In this document: positions 36,680 through 47,188 of the stretch, in pieces
Numbering within the stretch: position 1 is the stretch's first letter
Layout: every line of letters starts with the position of its first letter
From: Taxillus chinensis
Taxonomy: Eukaryota > Streptophyta > Magnoliopsida > Santalales > Loranthaceae
Direction: 5' to 3'
DNA: 64,000 nt
Assembly: GCA_023512835.1 (NCBI GenBank)
Contig: CM042088.1
Location: forward strand, 39,660,164-39,724,163
Program-made: the position numbers and the translations under genes
Notes under the pieces: generated by a model
What the model was told of the DNA's origin: nothing
What the model saw: the letters and a program-made list of their open reading frames with translations, nothing else
Databases searched by the model: none

Positions 36680-37605
36680 CTAATAAGTAGCATAGTCTAG
36701 GACAAACTTCTTCAGCCTCTCAGATATCATTGCAGAAGCCCCATAACCCATTTCAAAGACTTGCACCTTCAAAAACGTAAGATAGAAATGAAATAAGATA
36801 ATGCCACTGAAATACATCCTAATTCAAAAACAGCTTGGGTATTTATTTATTTTTATTACTTTAGCAAACATAGTGCCTAAATATAGGTCCTGAAAACGTA
36901 ATAATTAACTAATGGGTAAATTCATTATCTATCTATCCACACCCACCCATGCACACACACACACACACCTGGGAATGAATTATGTGAGAAACTATGTCTT
37001 CATCGACCACAGAGAAGGCGGCATTGATTATCTCAGCTCCTCCTTCATGAAGTATGCGAATGGTCTCTCTAAACAAGAACTGGTGGTCTAACAACCTAGT
37101 CGTGAGGGCAACCCCCAGTGCCGAGCCCGTCTCATGGATCTCAACCAGTGGCAGCGATTTCACAACATCGGAGCCGCCACCTCCACTTCTATTTGTGGTG
37201 TTTTTGGACCCCTGAGCGAGCCCCATCATCATCAGTCTCTCCTTCCTATTCTTCATTTCCTCAACCTTCGCTTGCAGCTTCCTTATGTAGCTGGTGGCTT
37301 CACCTAGCTTATCGGCCACCGAAAGAGCCGTGTCCTGCATTCAGAAAATCAACAATATATAATTTATTTTTCAATAGAAAAAATTAGAGGTAGTCGTCAA
37401 GCTCATCACTCTACTATACAATATATAAATAAAGAATAATAGGAAAAAGAAAAGAAAAAAGAGGGGAGACCCTGGAGGAGTGAGGATGGGGAACAAAAGA
37501 GTGGAGCTGGGAGTAGAGGGACTTCATTTCATTTCTTCTGTTTTTCTCAATGGTTTTTCTATCAATTGTTGTAGAGGAAGCCGTGGGCGTATTCTTCTTC
37601 TCCAT
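36680..37605 (-). CDS. bHLH transcription factor, bHLH162-like
   Basis: The protein has 195 aa in three exons: 37605-37471 (45 codons), 37334-36969 (122 codons), 36766-36680 (28 codons and stop). All introns are phase 0 and GT-AG (136 and 202 bp). Residues 15-70 are the bHLH domain: basic region DRKTIEKNRRNEM, helix 1 SLYSQLHSFVP, loop HPHSSR|D, helix 2 ADKLGEATSYIRKLQAKVEEM. The E-box glutamate (E20) and R23/R24 are kept, while the usual His at the start of the basic region is Arg16. Residues 95-190 are an ACT-like C-terminal half (LPLVEIHETGSALGVALTT; ILHEGGAEIINAAFSVVDED; ERLKKFVLDYA). The layout matches Arabidopsis At4g20970 (bHLH162). I infer a nuclear E-box-binding regulator; target genes are unknown. 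The second donor lies inside a (GT)n run. Confidence 0.92.
36942..36968. repeat. (CA)n microsatellite at a splice donor of the bHLH gene
   Basis: On the gene strand the exon ends ...TCCCAG and the intron begins GTGTGTGTGTGTGTGTGCAT, so the donor dinucleotide is the first GT of the repeat. Confidence 0.85.
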
Positions 37606-37764
37606 GCCGTCTACGGGTTCTATCTTTGTTCCAACTCTTCAGTGGAAGCCCACAATTAATACAAAGTCATGCTCCCTACGTACGTCATTGGACCATTTTC
37701 TTTGTTTTTGTGCATGTGAAATGAACTGTTTGAAACCCGGCGCCGCAGACTAACGTTCCATATT

Positions 37765-37793
37765 CCAATTTTATTATATATATATATATATAT
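37765..37793 (-). promoter_or_regulatory. TA-rich tract upstream of the bHLH gene
   Basis: A run of TATATA about 160 bp upstream of the ATG at 37605 could serve as the TATA element. It is equally a plain (TA)n microsatellite, so the role is uncertain. Confidence 0.3.
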
Positions 37794-37859
37794 ATTCAAA
37801 AGTGGAGTCTTCGTCAAACCAAGCCTAGAAGGGGAATTTCAAACTGTCCCTTAACTGGA

Positions 37860-37990
37860 ACCGGAAGAGGTATTAATTGGTCGGTCATGGGTTGAAACGG
37901 AAGTTACAGGTTCAAATCATGGTAGACCGGTACTGTCCCTCATAGTTCTAGATTCAAATCCTATACTTGGGAGGTTTTGTTCATGCAACT
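37860..37990. repeat. Possible tRNA-derived SINE remnant
   Basis: GGTTCAAATCATGG (a B-box match, GTTCAAATC) follows an A-box-like TCGGTCATGGGTTG by about 30 bp. A second AGATTCAAATCC lies about 45 bp on. No poly(A) tail or duplication was identified. Confidence 0.3.
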
Positions 37991-39185
37991 TGAAAATTAA
38001 GCGCGGTTTTTATTTCCATTTGGCTTTCCTTTTATTTTTTAGCTAATAGTTCTATAATTACAATTGTAATCCTCAAACTATAAATACACTCATACGATCA
38101 CTCACATAAATTTATAAATTGATTTTTATTAATTTATTTCTTAAATTTGCTTGGATTAACAATTTATTTAGAAATTTGATGGTTACTATCAATCTGTTGT
38201 AACTTCTTCAACATATACGGTCATCTGAATTTTTTAACACACACACAACCTAGCATTTCATATTTTAGTTTTATTTCATTTACTAGTTTATATACCATGT
38301 GTGATTCAACACACACGCAAAAACTTATATACATTCTTTTATATTAGTATCAAAAAAATTTACTAATATTTTTGATATACAATTATGAATACAGGAAAAA
38401 TGCAAAAAATAAAATAAAATTATTAGCTTAAATTATTTCATGTGTACATAACTAATAATTAATATATATAAGTTTTATAATTAGAGTAATTTTAAAATCT
38501 AAATTTTTTATATGTAATTTCTTTGTTTTTATTATTATTTGTATTTTATCGGTGTGTGTATATTATAATTTGATTAATTAATCAATTATTTATTAATTAA
38601 TTAAATTAACTTTATTTTATTAGATCATTTCGAAAATCTATTGATTTATTTGATATGACAGCAGACGAGTAGCAAAGAAGATAACATGCATGAAAAATAA
38701 ATCTACTGTATAAGTCTCGTTTACTATATTGATTGATTTGATAGATATGTAATAAGATGACATAAGGGTCGATGACACATGACACAATCGAAAAACAATA
38801 ACGACATTCCAACAATTTTTTTTTTTGAAGGTTTTCGAGCGTCGTGATAAACGTGCGAATGTTGCACTGCCGCGATGTTGCGGCTCAACTCTCGGCGCCA
38901 TGCCCCCCGGGAACGTGGCCATTGAATCGGTCCAAGATTCTAGCTACTCACAATTCAATATCCGTCCCCACCCTACCATTGTTTTTGTTTTTGTTTTGGA
39001 TAAATGTAAATGTACCCCACCCCACCATTATTGTTCCTGAATTCCCCGAGTCCTAAAATGTCTTCAGATTTGGAGCTATACGGAGAAAAACCGACCATCG
39101 TCGAACCATTTTACTGCGAATTGGTTATATGCTTCCGAGGGAGACCACCCTGATTCGGTTAGCGCTGTAAAAAGAGTCCAAATTC
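37991..39185. other. Intergenic DNA, no gene recognised
   Basis: AT-rich up to 38820, then a GC-richer patch (38830-39060) with short open frames on both strands and no recognisable product. Confidence 0.5.
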
Positions 39186-39726
39186 ATGCACTACAAAAAA
39201 AGTTTGCTTTTGAGACAGACTCAAAATCGTCCCTAATAGAAATACAATTTCGTCTCAAATTAGTATTTGGGACGATTTTAAGTCGTCGCACAGCCGTCTC
39301 AATTGCTGGCGTCCCAAATGAAATTTTTGGGACGGAACAATCTTTCCGTCCCTAATTTTTTTTGCGACGACTTAAAACTGTCCCAACATTAATTTAGTTA
39401 ATTAATTAAATTTAATAAAATTTGGGACGGTTTAGTCCGTCTCAAATTATTTACAACGGTTTTTTCCATCCCTAAATGTTTACAACAGTTTTATCAGTCC
39501 CAAAGTAAATTCGATTTATAACTCATTTTGTGACGGCATATATCCGTCCCTAAATACCATTTGAAACACTTTTTTATCCATTCCTAAATATCATTTGGGA
39601 CGCTTTTTTATCCGTCCCTAATACTATGTGAGACATTTTTTATCCGACCCTAAATATTATTTGGGATATTTTTTTATCCGTCCCTAAATACCATTTGGGA
39701 TATTTTAAATTCTGCCCCTAAATATC

Positions 39727-39905
39727 CACTACTACATAAAAGCTTAAAGAAGACGATTTAAAGCCATCTTCTTTTATTAAAAAAGACGATTTTAAAAACG
39801 TCTTTATGGAAGCTGTCTTCTTTGATTAATACAAAATTAAGACAATTTTTTGACCGTCTTAAAAAAAACTTTTAAAGTCAATTAAAAACCGTCAATATTG
39901 TCCTC
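39727..39905. mobile_element. Second CACTA-like left terminus inside the CACTA element
   Basis: CACTACTACATAAAAGC is followed by repeated AAGACGATTT / CCGTCTT motifs, which differ from the GGGACGG motifs of the host element. No matching right terminus was found. It may be a truncated nested element of another CACTA family. Confidence 0.45.
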
Positions 39906-41858
39906 ATTATATATATAAGCTTTCAAGACAACAATAAAACCGTCTTATTTTAATTACTATTTTATCATAAAAAATTATTTTATTACAAATGATCCCCAAT
40001 ATGTAAATACTTGCAAAATAAAATGAACATATATTAAAATAAGGTATAATCATGTGTTCAAGTCTAATAATATTCAAAATACATGTAATAAAAATTAACA
40101 CTTGTTCTAGTTACAAAATTCTTAATTTTATATATCCATATAAAATAGGATAAAAATAATAATATCCATCAATTAATAAACTGCAGTCTTCGTGAAACAA
40201 GTAACTCGTCTTCAAAACTAAATTCTCGGTGTACAAATGATCATGTAGTTCACGATGAGTTCCACTTTCACCCCATCTATAAACTCCTTTCTTTATTCTT
40301 CCTATAAAAAATAATAAATAAAAATATTTACTTTGTAACATATACATTCATAAGAGATAAATGAATTTAGAAAAACATGACATTTATAATTTCAATTTTG
40401 TAACTAAAAAAAAACAATGTGACATTAAGGCCTTCTGCTTCTCCCAATGTGACATTAAAAGTTGTAATAATCTGCATGAAAATGGTAAAATTATAGTAAA
40501 ACCTTTAATTATTGGATTTTCAATATCATTTTGCATATCTCAATTACTAATTCTACTACAACAACAAGCACTCAGACACAAGATGTCAATAACTAGAAAT
40601 GTGTTTGAAACAGATAAAATAAATATAGATCAAGACTAAATTTACATTACTTGGTGTTGTTAAGTTTAAAAACAATCCTTGTTTAGAAGATGGTGATGCT
40701 GGAAAATGTTGGTAAGTGTTTGAAGATGCCATAGGAATAGAATCCGGTCTGTCCCGTTAACATAAAATAGTATACTGCAAAAAAGAATGCCAGTTTAATT
40801 TGCACAACCTATAAATAAGGATATGCACAGCCAGTATAATATGCACAACCAGTAAATAGTCATGGGAAAGCAACTCATAGGCGCAGTAAATTTTTTATGG
40901 AAGTTAGAGTGAGGGATGCTCTACTCCAAGCTATTAGATGCCAAATTTCTGCACTGGAAAATGAAAAAAAAAAAAAAAAAAGAACAAAGAGGGAAACTTG
41001 CAGCAGGGAAATAAAATTAAAGGGTTTAAAATTGCATCTTACATAAAAGCGACATTGGTGTGTAGGCCGTAATAAATTTCAACTCGAATATTATTGGAAT
41101 TAACATCCTTATAGTGAAGACACATATTATGATGACACAAAATCTGCAAAGATCTACTCACATTTGCTTCAAATTGTGGAGATTGAATAGTTGGCCTCCA
41201 AGATTGCCAGTGAGGTTAAGCCCACACAAGTTTCTGCAGAATTAAAGTGGGCAAGTACACACAAATATCATAAATACTCCAAGTATGCGGCCTAGATCTG
41301 CTTAAAAACGAAATATGCTTCAAAGAAACCATTGAAGAATTAATACATGCATAGCTTTTTAAAAAAATATTGGGAAAGAAAATCATCTACCATTTGCACA
41401 GTCTCAATCCAAAATCCATGCCCACATGTATAATCGGTATTATATGCCTGTATGTCAACTAGAGAAAATTGTCTAATGAAATTTTAATAAAATGAAAGAG
41501 AAAACAAATGTGTTGAAATAATTAATGCTGGTATTATATGCAAGACACCTAAACTTGACTACTGCAATTTCAACTAGATATTTAGATTAATTAGCAAAGA
41601 ACAAGGTTAGTAACAATAAAACCAAGGAAAAATGTAGATTAATGAATATTATGCATATCATACATACACAGAAGCAAAAAGACAAAAAAACTAGTATCAA
41701 TGAAATTATCAGCATGCAAATGGGTGCACTTTAATATCCTAAGTATGAGCACTGTGTGGATCTCACTGAGAGTTTTTTTTCTTCTTACATTTGGCCTACT
41801 GAATCTTCTTATTTTTGTTTAGGTCCATTGGAATCTTTCTCAGAATACAACCTTCAAT

Positions 41859-42174
41859 TTATTTATAGTGTGTTTCAGTGATTTTACAAGCAATGCTGAG
41901 CTTATCATCAATCTGTTCTTGGTACTTGTCAAAGAACACAGGAACTGAGAGACTAAGAATAATTCCTACAGTAAAGATGAAGCATATGAGCAAATCAAAA
42001 CAGAAAACTCCCATGAAGTATCCAAAAAAAAAATATCAAATGCTCACCAATATAAACAAGAGTTAGGAAATTGGCAAGACTACCAATGTAAGAGGTCACC
42101 CACAGGAAAAAGAGAACTTGCAAGCTGCTGAGCTTTAGATGACCCTTTTCTCCGACAAGTAATTTATTACTTTC
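41859..42174 (-). pseudogene. Captured reticulon gene fragment (last two exons)
   Basis: Two exons can be read: 42174-42048 and 41965-41859, with a GT-AG intron (tg|gtgagc ... ctgtag|GA) that keeps the frame. The first encodes KLSSLQVLFFLWVTSYIGSL then ANFLTLVYI. The second encodes GIILSLSVPVFFDKYQEQ, then IDDKLSIACK and a stop. This is the C-terminal part of the reticulon domain (LW..S..GS..NFLTL.Y; VPVFFDKY...ID.KL), which shapes tubular ER membranes in intact RTNLB proteins. The N-terminal part of the domain is absent upstream, so it cannot make a whole reticulon. It lies wholly inside the CACTA element, pointing to transduplication. No stops or frameshifts suggest recent capture. Confidence 0.8.
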
Positions 42175-42612
42175 CTGTAAATTTAATGGAAGCAAAGAAG
42201 ATGGAGCAGAGTAGTGATTAAGAAACAAGATTGTAGAGAACTAGACAACAATACAATTAAAAACGGCCTACGCAGAATTGGGGCAAATGTTACCCCTGTT
42301 CTCTGCAGCATCACAGAATGCATTTTGTATTGTCCCAAAATGACAGATCTTCAATTCCACCACACCCACACTTGACTGCTGCACATTGCAAGCTGTATCG
42401 AGATTTCTCTATTGGCAAGAGCGAGATCTCTTGTCTTGTGAAGCTCTCCTTCACCACAAATGATTCTCTCTACTGTCAAATCCTATTATTTTAATTGTTT
42501 CAGCCGCAAATGATCATGTGCAGGTCACTCACTGGCTGGCTCGGGAAAGGAGATGAGGTAATGTTGTATGTGCTTACTTGTAGTTTCAAATATCAAGGGA
42601 GGGAAGCAATCT

Positions 42613-42981
42613 TCAGCGGCGCTCCAGCACCGCTTCCAACAGGGCCTTCTCAAAGATGGTCTGGTTGGCCTTCTCCCGATATGCCTCCGCTTGCCGTGGA
42701 TAGGCGGCAAAGTTCGATGAAGCGGCGGCAGGCACTGGCAGGGCGTAATGGGAGCTGTCGAAGACGGAATCATCGTCGAGGTTGTTGGGCTGAGGATGGG
42801 ATGCGTAGAATCGACTACATAGGAGGGTGAGATTGAGGTGAGCGTTTGTGTGTAGATTTGAGGAGAGGGCCGTGAGGGTTCGACCCTGCCTGGAACGAAG
42901 GCAGCATATGCTCGAAGTCTCTTCCCTGCCTATTATTACAAACTCTAACCCTAGGCTACCCCCTCTCACTCTCAAATTCAA
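42613..42981 (-). pseudogene. Unidentified coding-like fragment inside the CACTA element
   Basis: A minus-strand frame of about 120 codons, open but without an ATG of its own. The C-terminal part reads YASHPQPNNLDDDSVFDSSH, later EAYREKANQTIFEKALLEAV, which has normal coding composition. The upstream part (SRQGRTLTALSSNLHTNAHL) looks like an organelle-targeting leader. I do not recognise the family. It sits upstream of the reticulon exons in the same orientation, so the element may carry pieces of two genes, or one unusual first exon joined to the reticulon tail. Confidence 0.4.
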
Positions 42982-43210
42982 TGTGTTTGCCGGTTGGGAC
43001 GAAATTAAAATTAATTTATTGTTAAATTAAATTAAAGTGTATTTTAAATTTATTTAACATATTAAAATTAAATATTTATTGGTTTGGGACAGTTGTTAAA
43101 TTTATAAATTTTGAAGCATTTTGGGATGGTAATTTTCGTCCCTAATTTGGGACAGATTGTTAACTGTCCCTAATTTAGTCTCAATAGGTCATTTTTTTTT
43201 TGTAGTGATG

Positions 43211-43555
43211 GACTCATGGGCTGAAGCAGGGTTAGTTACATTTTAACTGATCGTGAAGAAAAAAAAGGAAAAAAAGTTAGTGCTTTACAAAAGTAAAGTG
43301 GTACAGTGGCCAATTCGAACTGAATTCAAACAAATTTGAATTCGAAATTCGTTCTCATCATCTATATTTCTTTATTTATTGCTGCTAAAGTGGCTAACAC
43401 ATAAGATTTAACTCTAAATTTATAGAATCTGCTTCATGAGCCCTATGAATGTAAACTTTAATTTTTTTCTAGATTTTAATGCATCTAGAGTTGAGAACTT
43501 AAGGATAAAACACGTAAAAGAGATTTTGTGTATAATTTTTTATGATTTGAGGGCA
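43211..43555. other. Short intergenic stretch
   Basis: Nothing recognised between the CACTA right end and the LTR-like fragment. Confidence 0.5.
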
Positions 43556-43559
43556 TAAA

Positions 43560-44878
43560 CAATCCAATCTTTGGGCGTTTGGGCCGAAAATGGACGAATT
43601 TGAGAAGTTCCAGCTGACAGGTCAATTGGACGTGACAAAACAGGGAGTGGTCATCTGAGATGTGTGGTCAACTAAAAAGGTTGATTCGGTCAACCAGTTT
43701 GGTTGACCATCGTAAGTTGAGGGACATTAATTGTTGTGGTCAACTGAAGGTATGTATGGTTCAATCGACCAATGTTTGGTGGACTAGAGTAATGTCCAGT
43801 GTGTTATGAGGTTTTGAATAACTAGTGTGGTCGAGTAGATTTTGAGATGTGGTCGACCAAGGTGGTCAACTGAAACCTAGTTGACTGAAGGTTCCCTGTT
43901 TTGATCGACTAGGATAGGTTCAGTGTGTTTGGTCGACTGAGATGGTCAAGTTTGATGTTGTCAATTGAACTAGGATTATTTCAGTCAACTAAGACTTGTT
44001 TATTACTGTTTTTCTTCTTTTCTTTGTGGTTTGGTCCTCAGGCTTTGTGGAGTGTCCAATAGGAGGATTTAGGGTTGTGAGCCCATAAGTTTGAGGGGAC
44101 TCGAGAAGTCTAGCTTGTCTTTTTATGTATGTATGCTTTGCCTTGATTTAATGTACATGATATGACATGATTGTTGTATGTACCTTACCTGCTTTAACAT
44201 GTTTTGTAAATGTATAAGATGCAACGATTGTTTGGATTCTTGTATTTAGCAATGACTTGTGGCTGTGAGGCCAACCTTAATGACAAGTTTAGGAGACTAT
44301 CACTTTAATGCCTGAGAAGTTGGATTTGTTTAGATTCAGGGAGGCTACTATGCCTGGGATACATCGTTTTTAGGATTACCTGAGAGGGTGTGCTTGATTG
44401 CCTAGGAGGCTTACTTTAAAATGAGTGACACGAGTATATTATTGAGTTAGTGGTTTACATGACATAAACACATACCTATACTTTGTATATAGAGTATATG
44501 AGTTTGGATGGCTTGAGGAGACATGATCCCTACTTAACTATGGTAGTTTACCCCTCATATTGTGTTTATTTTTATTTGTTCTAGATGCCTACAGAAGCTA
44601 GAAGATACACCTGAGATGGAGATTCTATTGTAGTTTCTCTTATAGTTGCTTTCCTTTGGCTTTTCTGGTTGTAAGCATGTTGTAACCTCAAAGGGAAATG
44701 AGATTTGAGTTTGTCATGTATGAGTATGTATGCATGTATGATTGATATGCTTGGTAGGTGAAAACGACACCAGTGCTAAGGTTTCCTTATATGTGTTATC
44801 ACCAATCTCTTGTCTCTTCGGGTGTAGGCATGGGATTCACTAACCGATTTCCTTCGATTGGAAATATAGAGCGTGACA
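43560..44878. mobile_element. LTR-like retrotransposon fragment
   Basis: There is no coding frame. 44505-44620 aligns with 22557-22660 of the other LTR-like fragment. The segment closes with a GATTGGAAATATAGAGCGTGACACC-type end (positions about 44855-44880), like many plant Gypsy LTR ends. The first 400 bp hold a cluster of GGTCAACT/GGTCGACT words. No internal retroelement domains are adjacent, so this is a solo LTR or a decayed piece. Confidence 0.4.
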
Positions 44879-44879
44879 C

Positions 44880-46459
44880 CACATTTTTAGATTTTGAAAT
44901 TAAAATTAAAATTTGAAAACATCATGCCAAACATAACTGATCATTACTGGATTCTAAACGAGGAGAAAACTTTTTCGAGGATGCGATTTTTTCAAACTTT
45001 ATCTGAATGGTAATGAAAATAATAGAGTCGTCACTCATCACTAATTGTTTATGAGGTACAGTTGGTTACCTAAAAAATTATATATGTTACTGGAGACAGA
45101 TTCAAGAGTTGATTACACGTACAAAAAAAATTAGTACTCCTATAATGCTCTTTCAGTACTTATCTTAAGAGTGATGAAGTTTTTATTTATTTTATTTGTT
45201 TTCTTTGGTTCTGCTTGTCTATAATTGGTTTGTTTTATTTTCCCAAAAACTTAAAATTTCTATCTTTTTAATTTTCTAGATCATTTGTTAAGGTTGGAGT
45301 TAAGTTCAATTATCTTAAAAAAGTCTAAAGGAGATACTAAAAAAAATATAGTATTTAAAAAGAAAAGAGAAAAGACAATCTTAAAAGACTAGCTAAATCC
45401 TAAATTGATAATTTTATAGTAAAATACTCGAAATGTTTGTTTAAAGGATTTTATAAAAGGACTTCTAAAACCAACCAAAACAATTGGAGGGAAGGGAGCA
45501 ATAGTGGATAATTTTTAATGATTATTATTATTGTCATTATTATTAAACCAATCACGAAATATCCGTGTGGAGGAGAGAGAGGTAAAAAAGGAAAAGGTGT
45601 CAATGGTAAGAAACAAAATTGCGCTCTTTTGGACAATGACAACTCTTTATTTAAGCTATGAAACTATATAACAACTAAGTGTGACATTAAAAAAATCCAA
45701 ATTATGAGCATGTGTTCAACCCAAATAAAATGGGATCCAATATATTTCATCAAAGCCAATGCCAAATTTTGATGAAAAATATTATTTTTACATAAATATA
45801 AAGTCTCCTTCTTTATAAACCAACATTGAATTAATTATTTCATTTATCAAAATAATAATATAATATAATTATATTATATTATTATAATATAATTATATTA
45901 TATTATTATAATATAATAATACATGTGGAGAGTTTTCATTGTAATTCCCATTTATCCAAGAGAAGGGAGGCAAAAAAGATGAATCTACAGAACACTCGTC
46001 AAATTTATCAAAAATTATAGATTTACTATAGCTAAAAGATATCCATTTAATTTTTAGTGATTTCAATGTTTTTTATTTTTTCCTAATCTTCTTTAAATTT
46101 TAGATAAAGTCAAGGTGAATGCTCTTAGAGTTTGTTTGAGTAATGTACTTAGAGGGATTTTGAATTTAGGAAGAAATTTTGAAATACAGAAATTAGAAAT
46201 ACCATAGTTTGAGTAAATTTTAAACGAGGATTTAGAAAAGAAGGGCGATCGATGAGTATATTTTTTATTAACCCTCATTTTTTCTAAATAAATATTTATA
46301 ATTATAATTTGATTCCTTTAATTTATATGAATTTTATACACGATCCCCCAAACCCTCTTTAAAGGGAAAAAAATAAAGTCAAAGTCAAAGTCAATAGTCA
46401 ACACTTTAGGTCTAGTCCTAATCCACCTTTTTTAATTTTAGCCATTGTTTTAATTTTGG
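44880..46459. other. AT-rich intergenic DNA
   Basis: No gene was seen. 45846-45925 is a pure A/T array of repeated TATAATATAATTATAT palindromes. Confidence 0.5.
45846..45925. repeat. A/T-only palindromic tandem repeat
   Basis: AATATAATTATATTATATTA-type units, about 30 bp each, self-complementary, repeated nearly perfectly two to three times. Confidence 0.8.

Positions 46460-46494
<35 letters not shown>
46460..46494. repeat. (TA)n microsatellite
   Basis: Uninterrupted TA over about 35 bp. Confidence 0.95.
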
Positions 46495-46496
<2 letters not shown>

Positions 46497-46620
46497 TCAA
46501 TGGTTAATGGGTGAGCACTTGGGTCCTCGTTTAGTTTTTCTAATTAACCTATATTTTAAAAAATTAAAAATAAACAAATAAATAGTGAAGTAAGCAGTTC
46601 AGTTAGCTCTAAAAAAATTT

Positions 46621-46990
46621 ATTGATGTTATCAGGTCTTTTAGTTTACCTCAGCATCTTCTGGTCAACATTTTAGATCAACCAGCAACAATACTTATCTA
46701 GTTGATGCCACCAAGTTTTCTAGCTTACCTTACCATCTTCTAATCAACATTTTGAGTTAAACAACTACAATACCCACATGGATGTCTTCATCAACTCTTC
46801 TAGATTACTTAAACATTTTCTAGTCAACACTCTATGTTAAACAACTAATGCACTCATCTAGTTGACATCATCAAGTTTTCTAGCTTACTTCATCATCTTT
46901 AAGTTAACTTTATGGGTGAAACAACTACAATACCCCTCATTTGGATGACATTATCAATTCTTCTAGCTTACCTTATGTTGGTCCTTAGGA
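46621..46990. repeat. Minisatellite, 80-bp unit, about 4.5 copies
   Basis: The word TCTAGCTTACC (or a close variant) falls at about 46639, 46719, 46799, 46879 and 46962, a period of 80 bp. Each is followed by CATCTTCT..TCAACATTTT and ACAACTACAATACCC. A further copy of the last unit end (TTCTAGCTTACCTTATGTTG) reappears at about 47078-47097. Confidence 0.85.
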
Positions 46991-47188
46991 GGATATAAAA
47001 AGGAAAAAGAGGGGGGAGGGAGTTGAATAGATATCATTTATAAACTTGAGAGTTTATCCTTGGGAGTTGAATAGATATCTTCTAGCTTACCTTATGTTGG
47101 TCCTTACAATCAAGATTCTTTGATTGTAATAAAATAAAAAATGCCAAAGAAGAGGAAAAGAAGACGGAGAAAGGAAATGAGAATTGAC

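Larger units (their letters stand above)
39189..43207. mobile_element. Complete CACTA transposon carrying gene fragments
   Basis: The left terminus is CACTACAAAAAAAGTTTGC and the reverse complement of the right terminus is CACTACAAAAAAAAAATGAC. The 3-bp duplication ATG flanks both (39186-39188, 43208-43210), the rule for CACTA/En-Spm elements. Subterminal zones (39210-39720, 43080-43190) hold many copies of TTTGGGACGG / CCGTCCCTAAAT. No transposase or TnpD/TnpA frame is recognisable in the 4,019 bp, so it is non-autonomous. Its interior contains reticulon exons (41859-42174, minus) and another coding-like fragment (42613-42981, minus), so it is a gene-capturing (Pack-type) CACTA element. A second, different CACTA-like terminus at 39727 suggests a nested or chimeric build. 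Confidence 0.88.
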
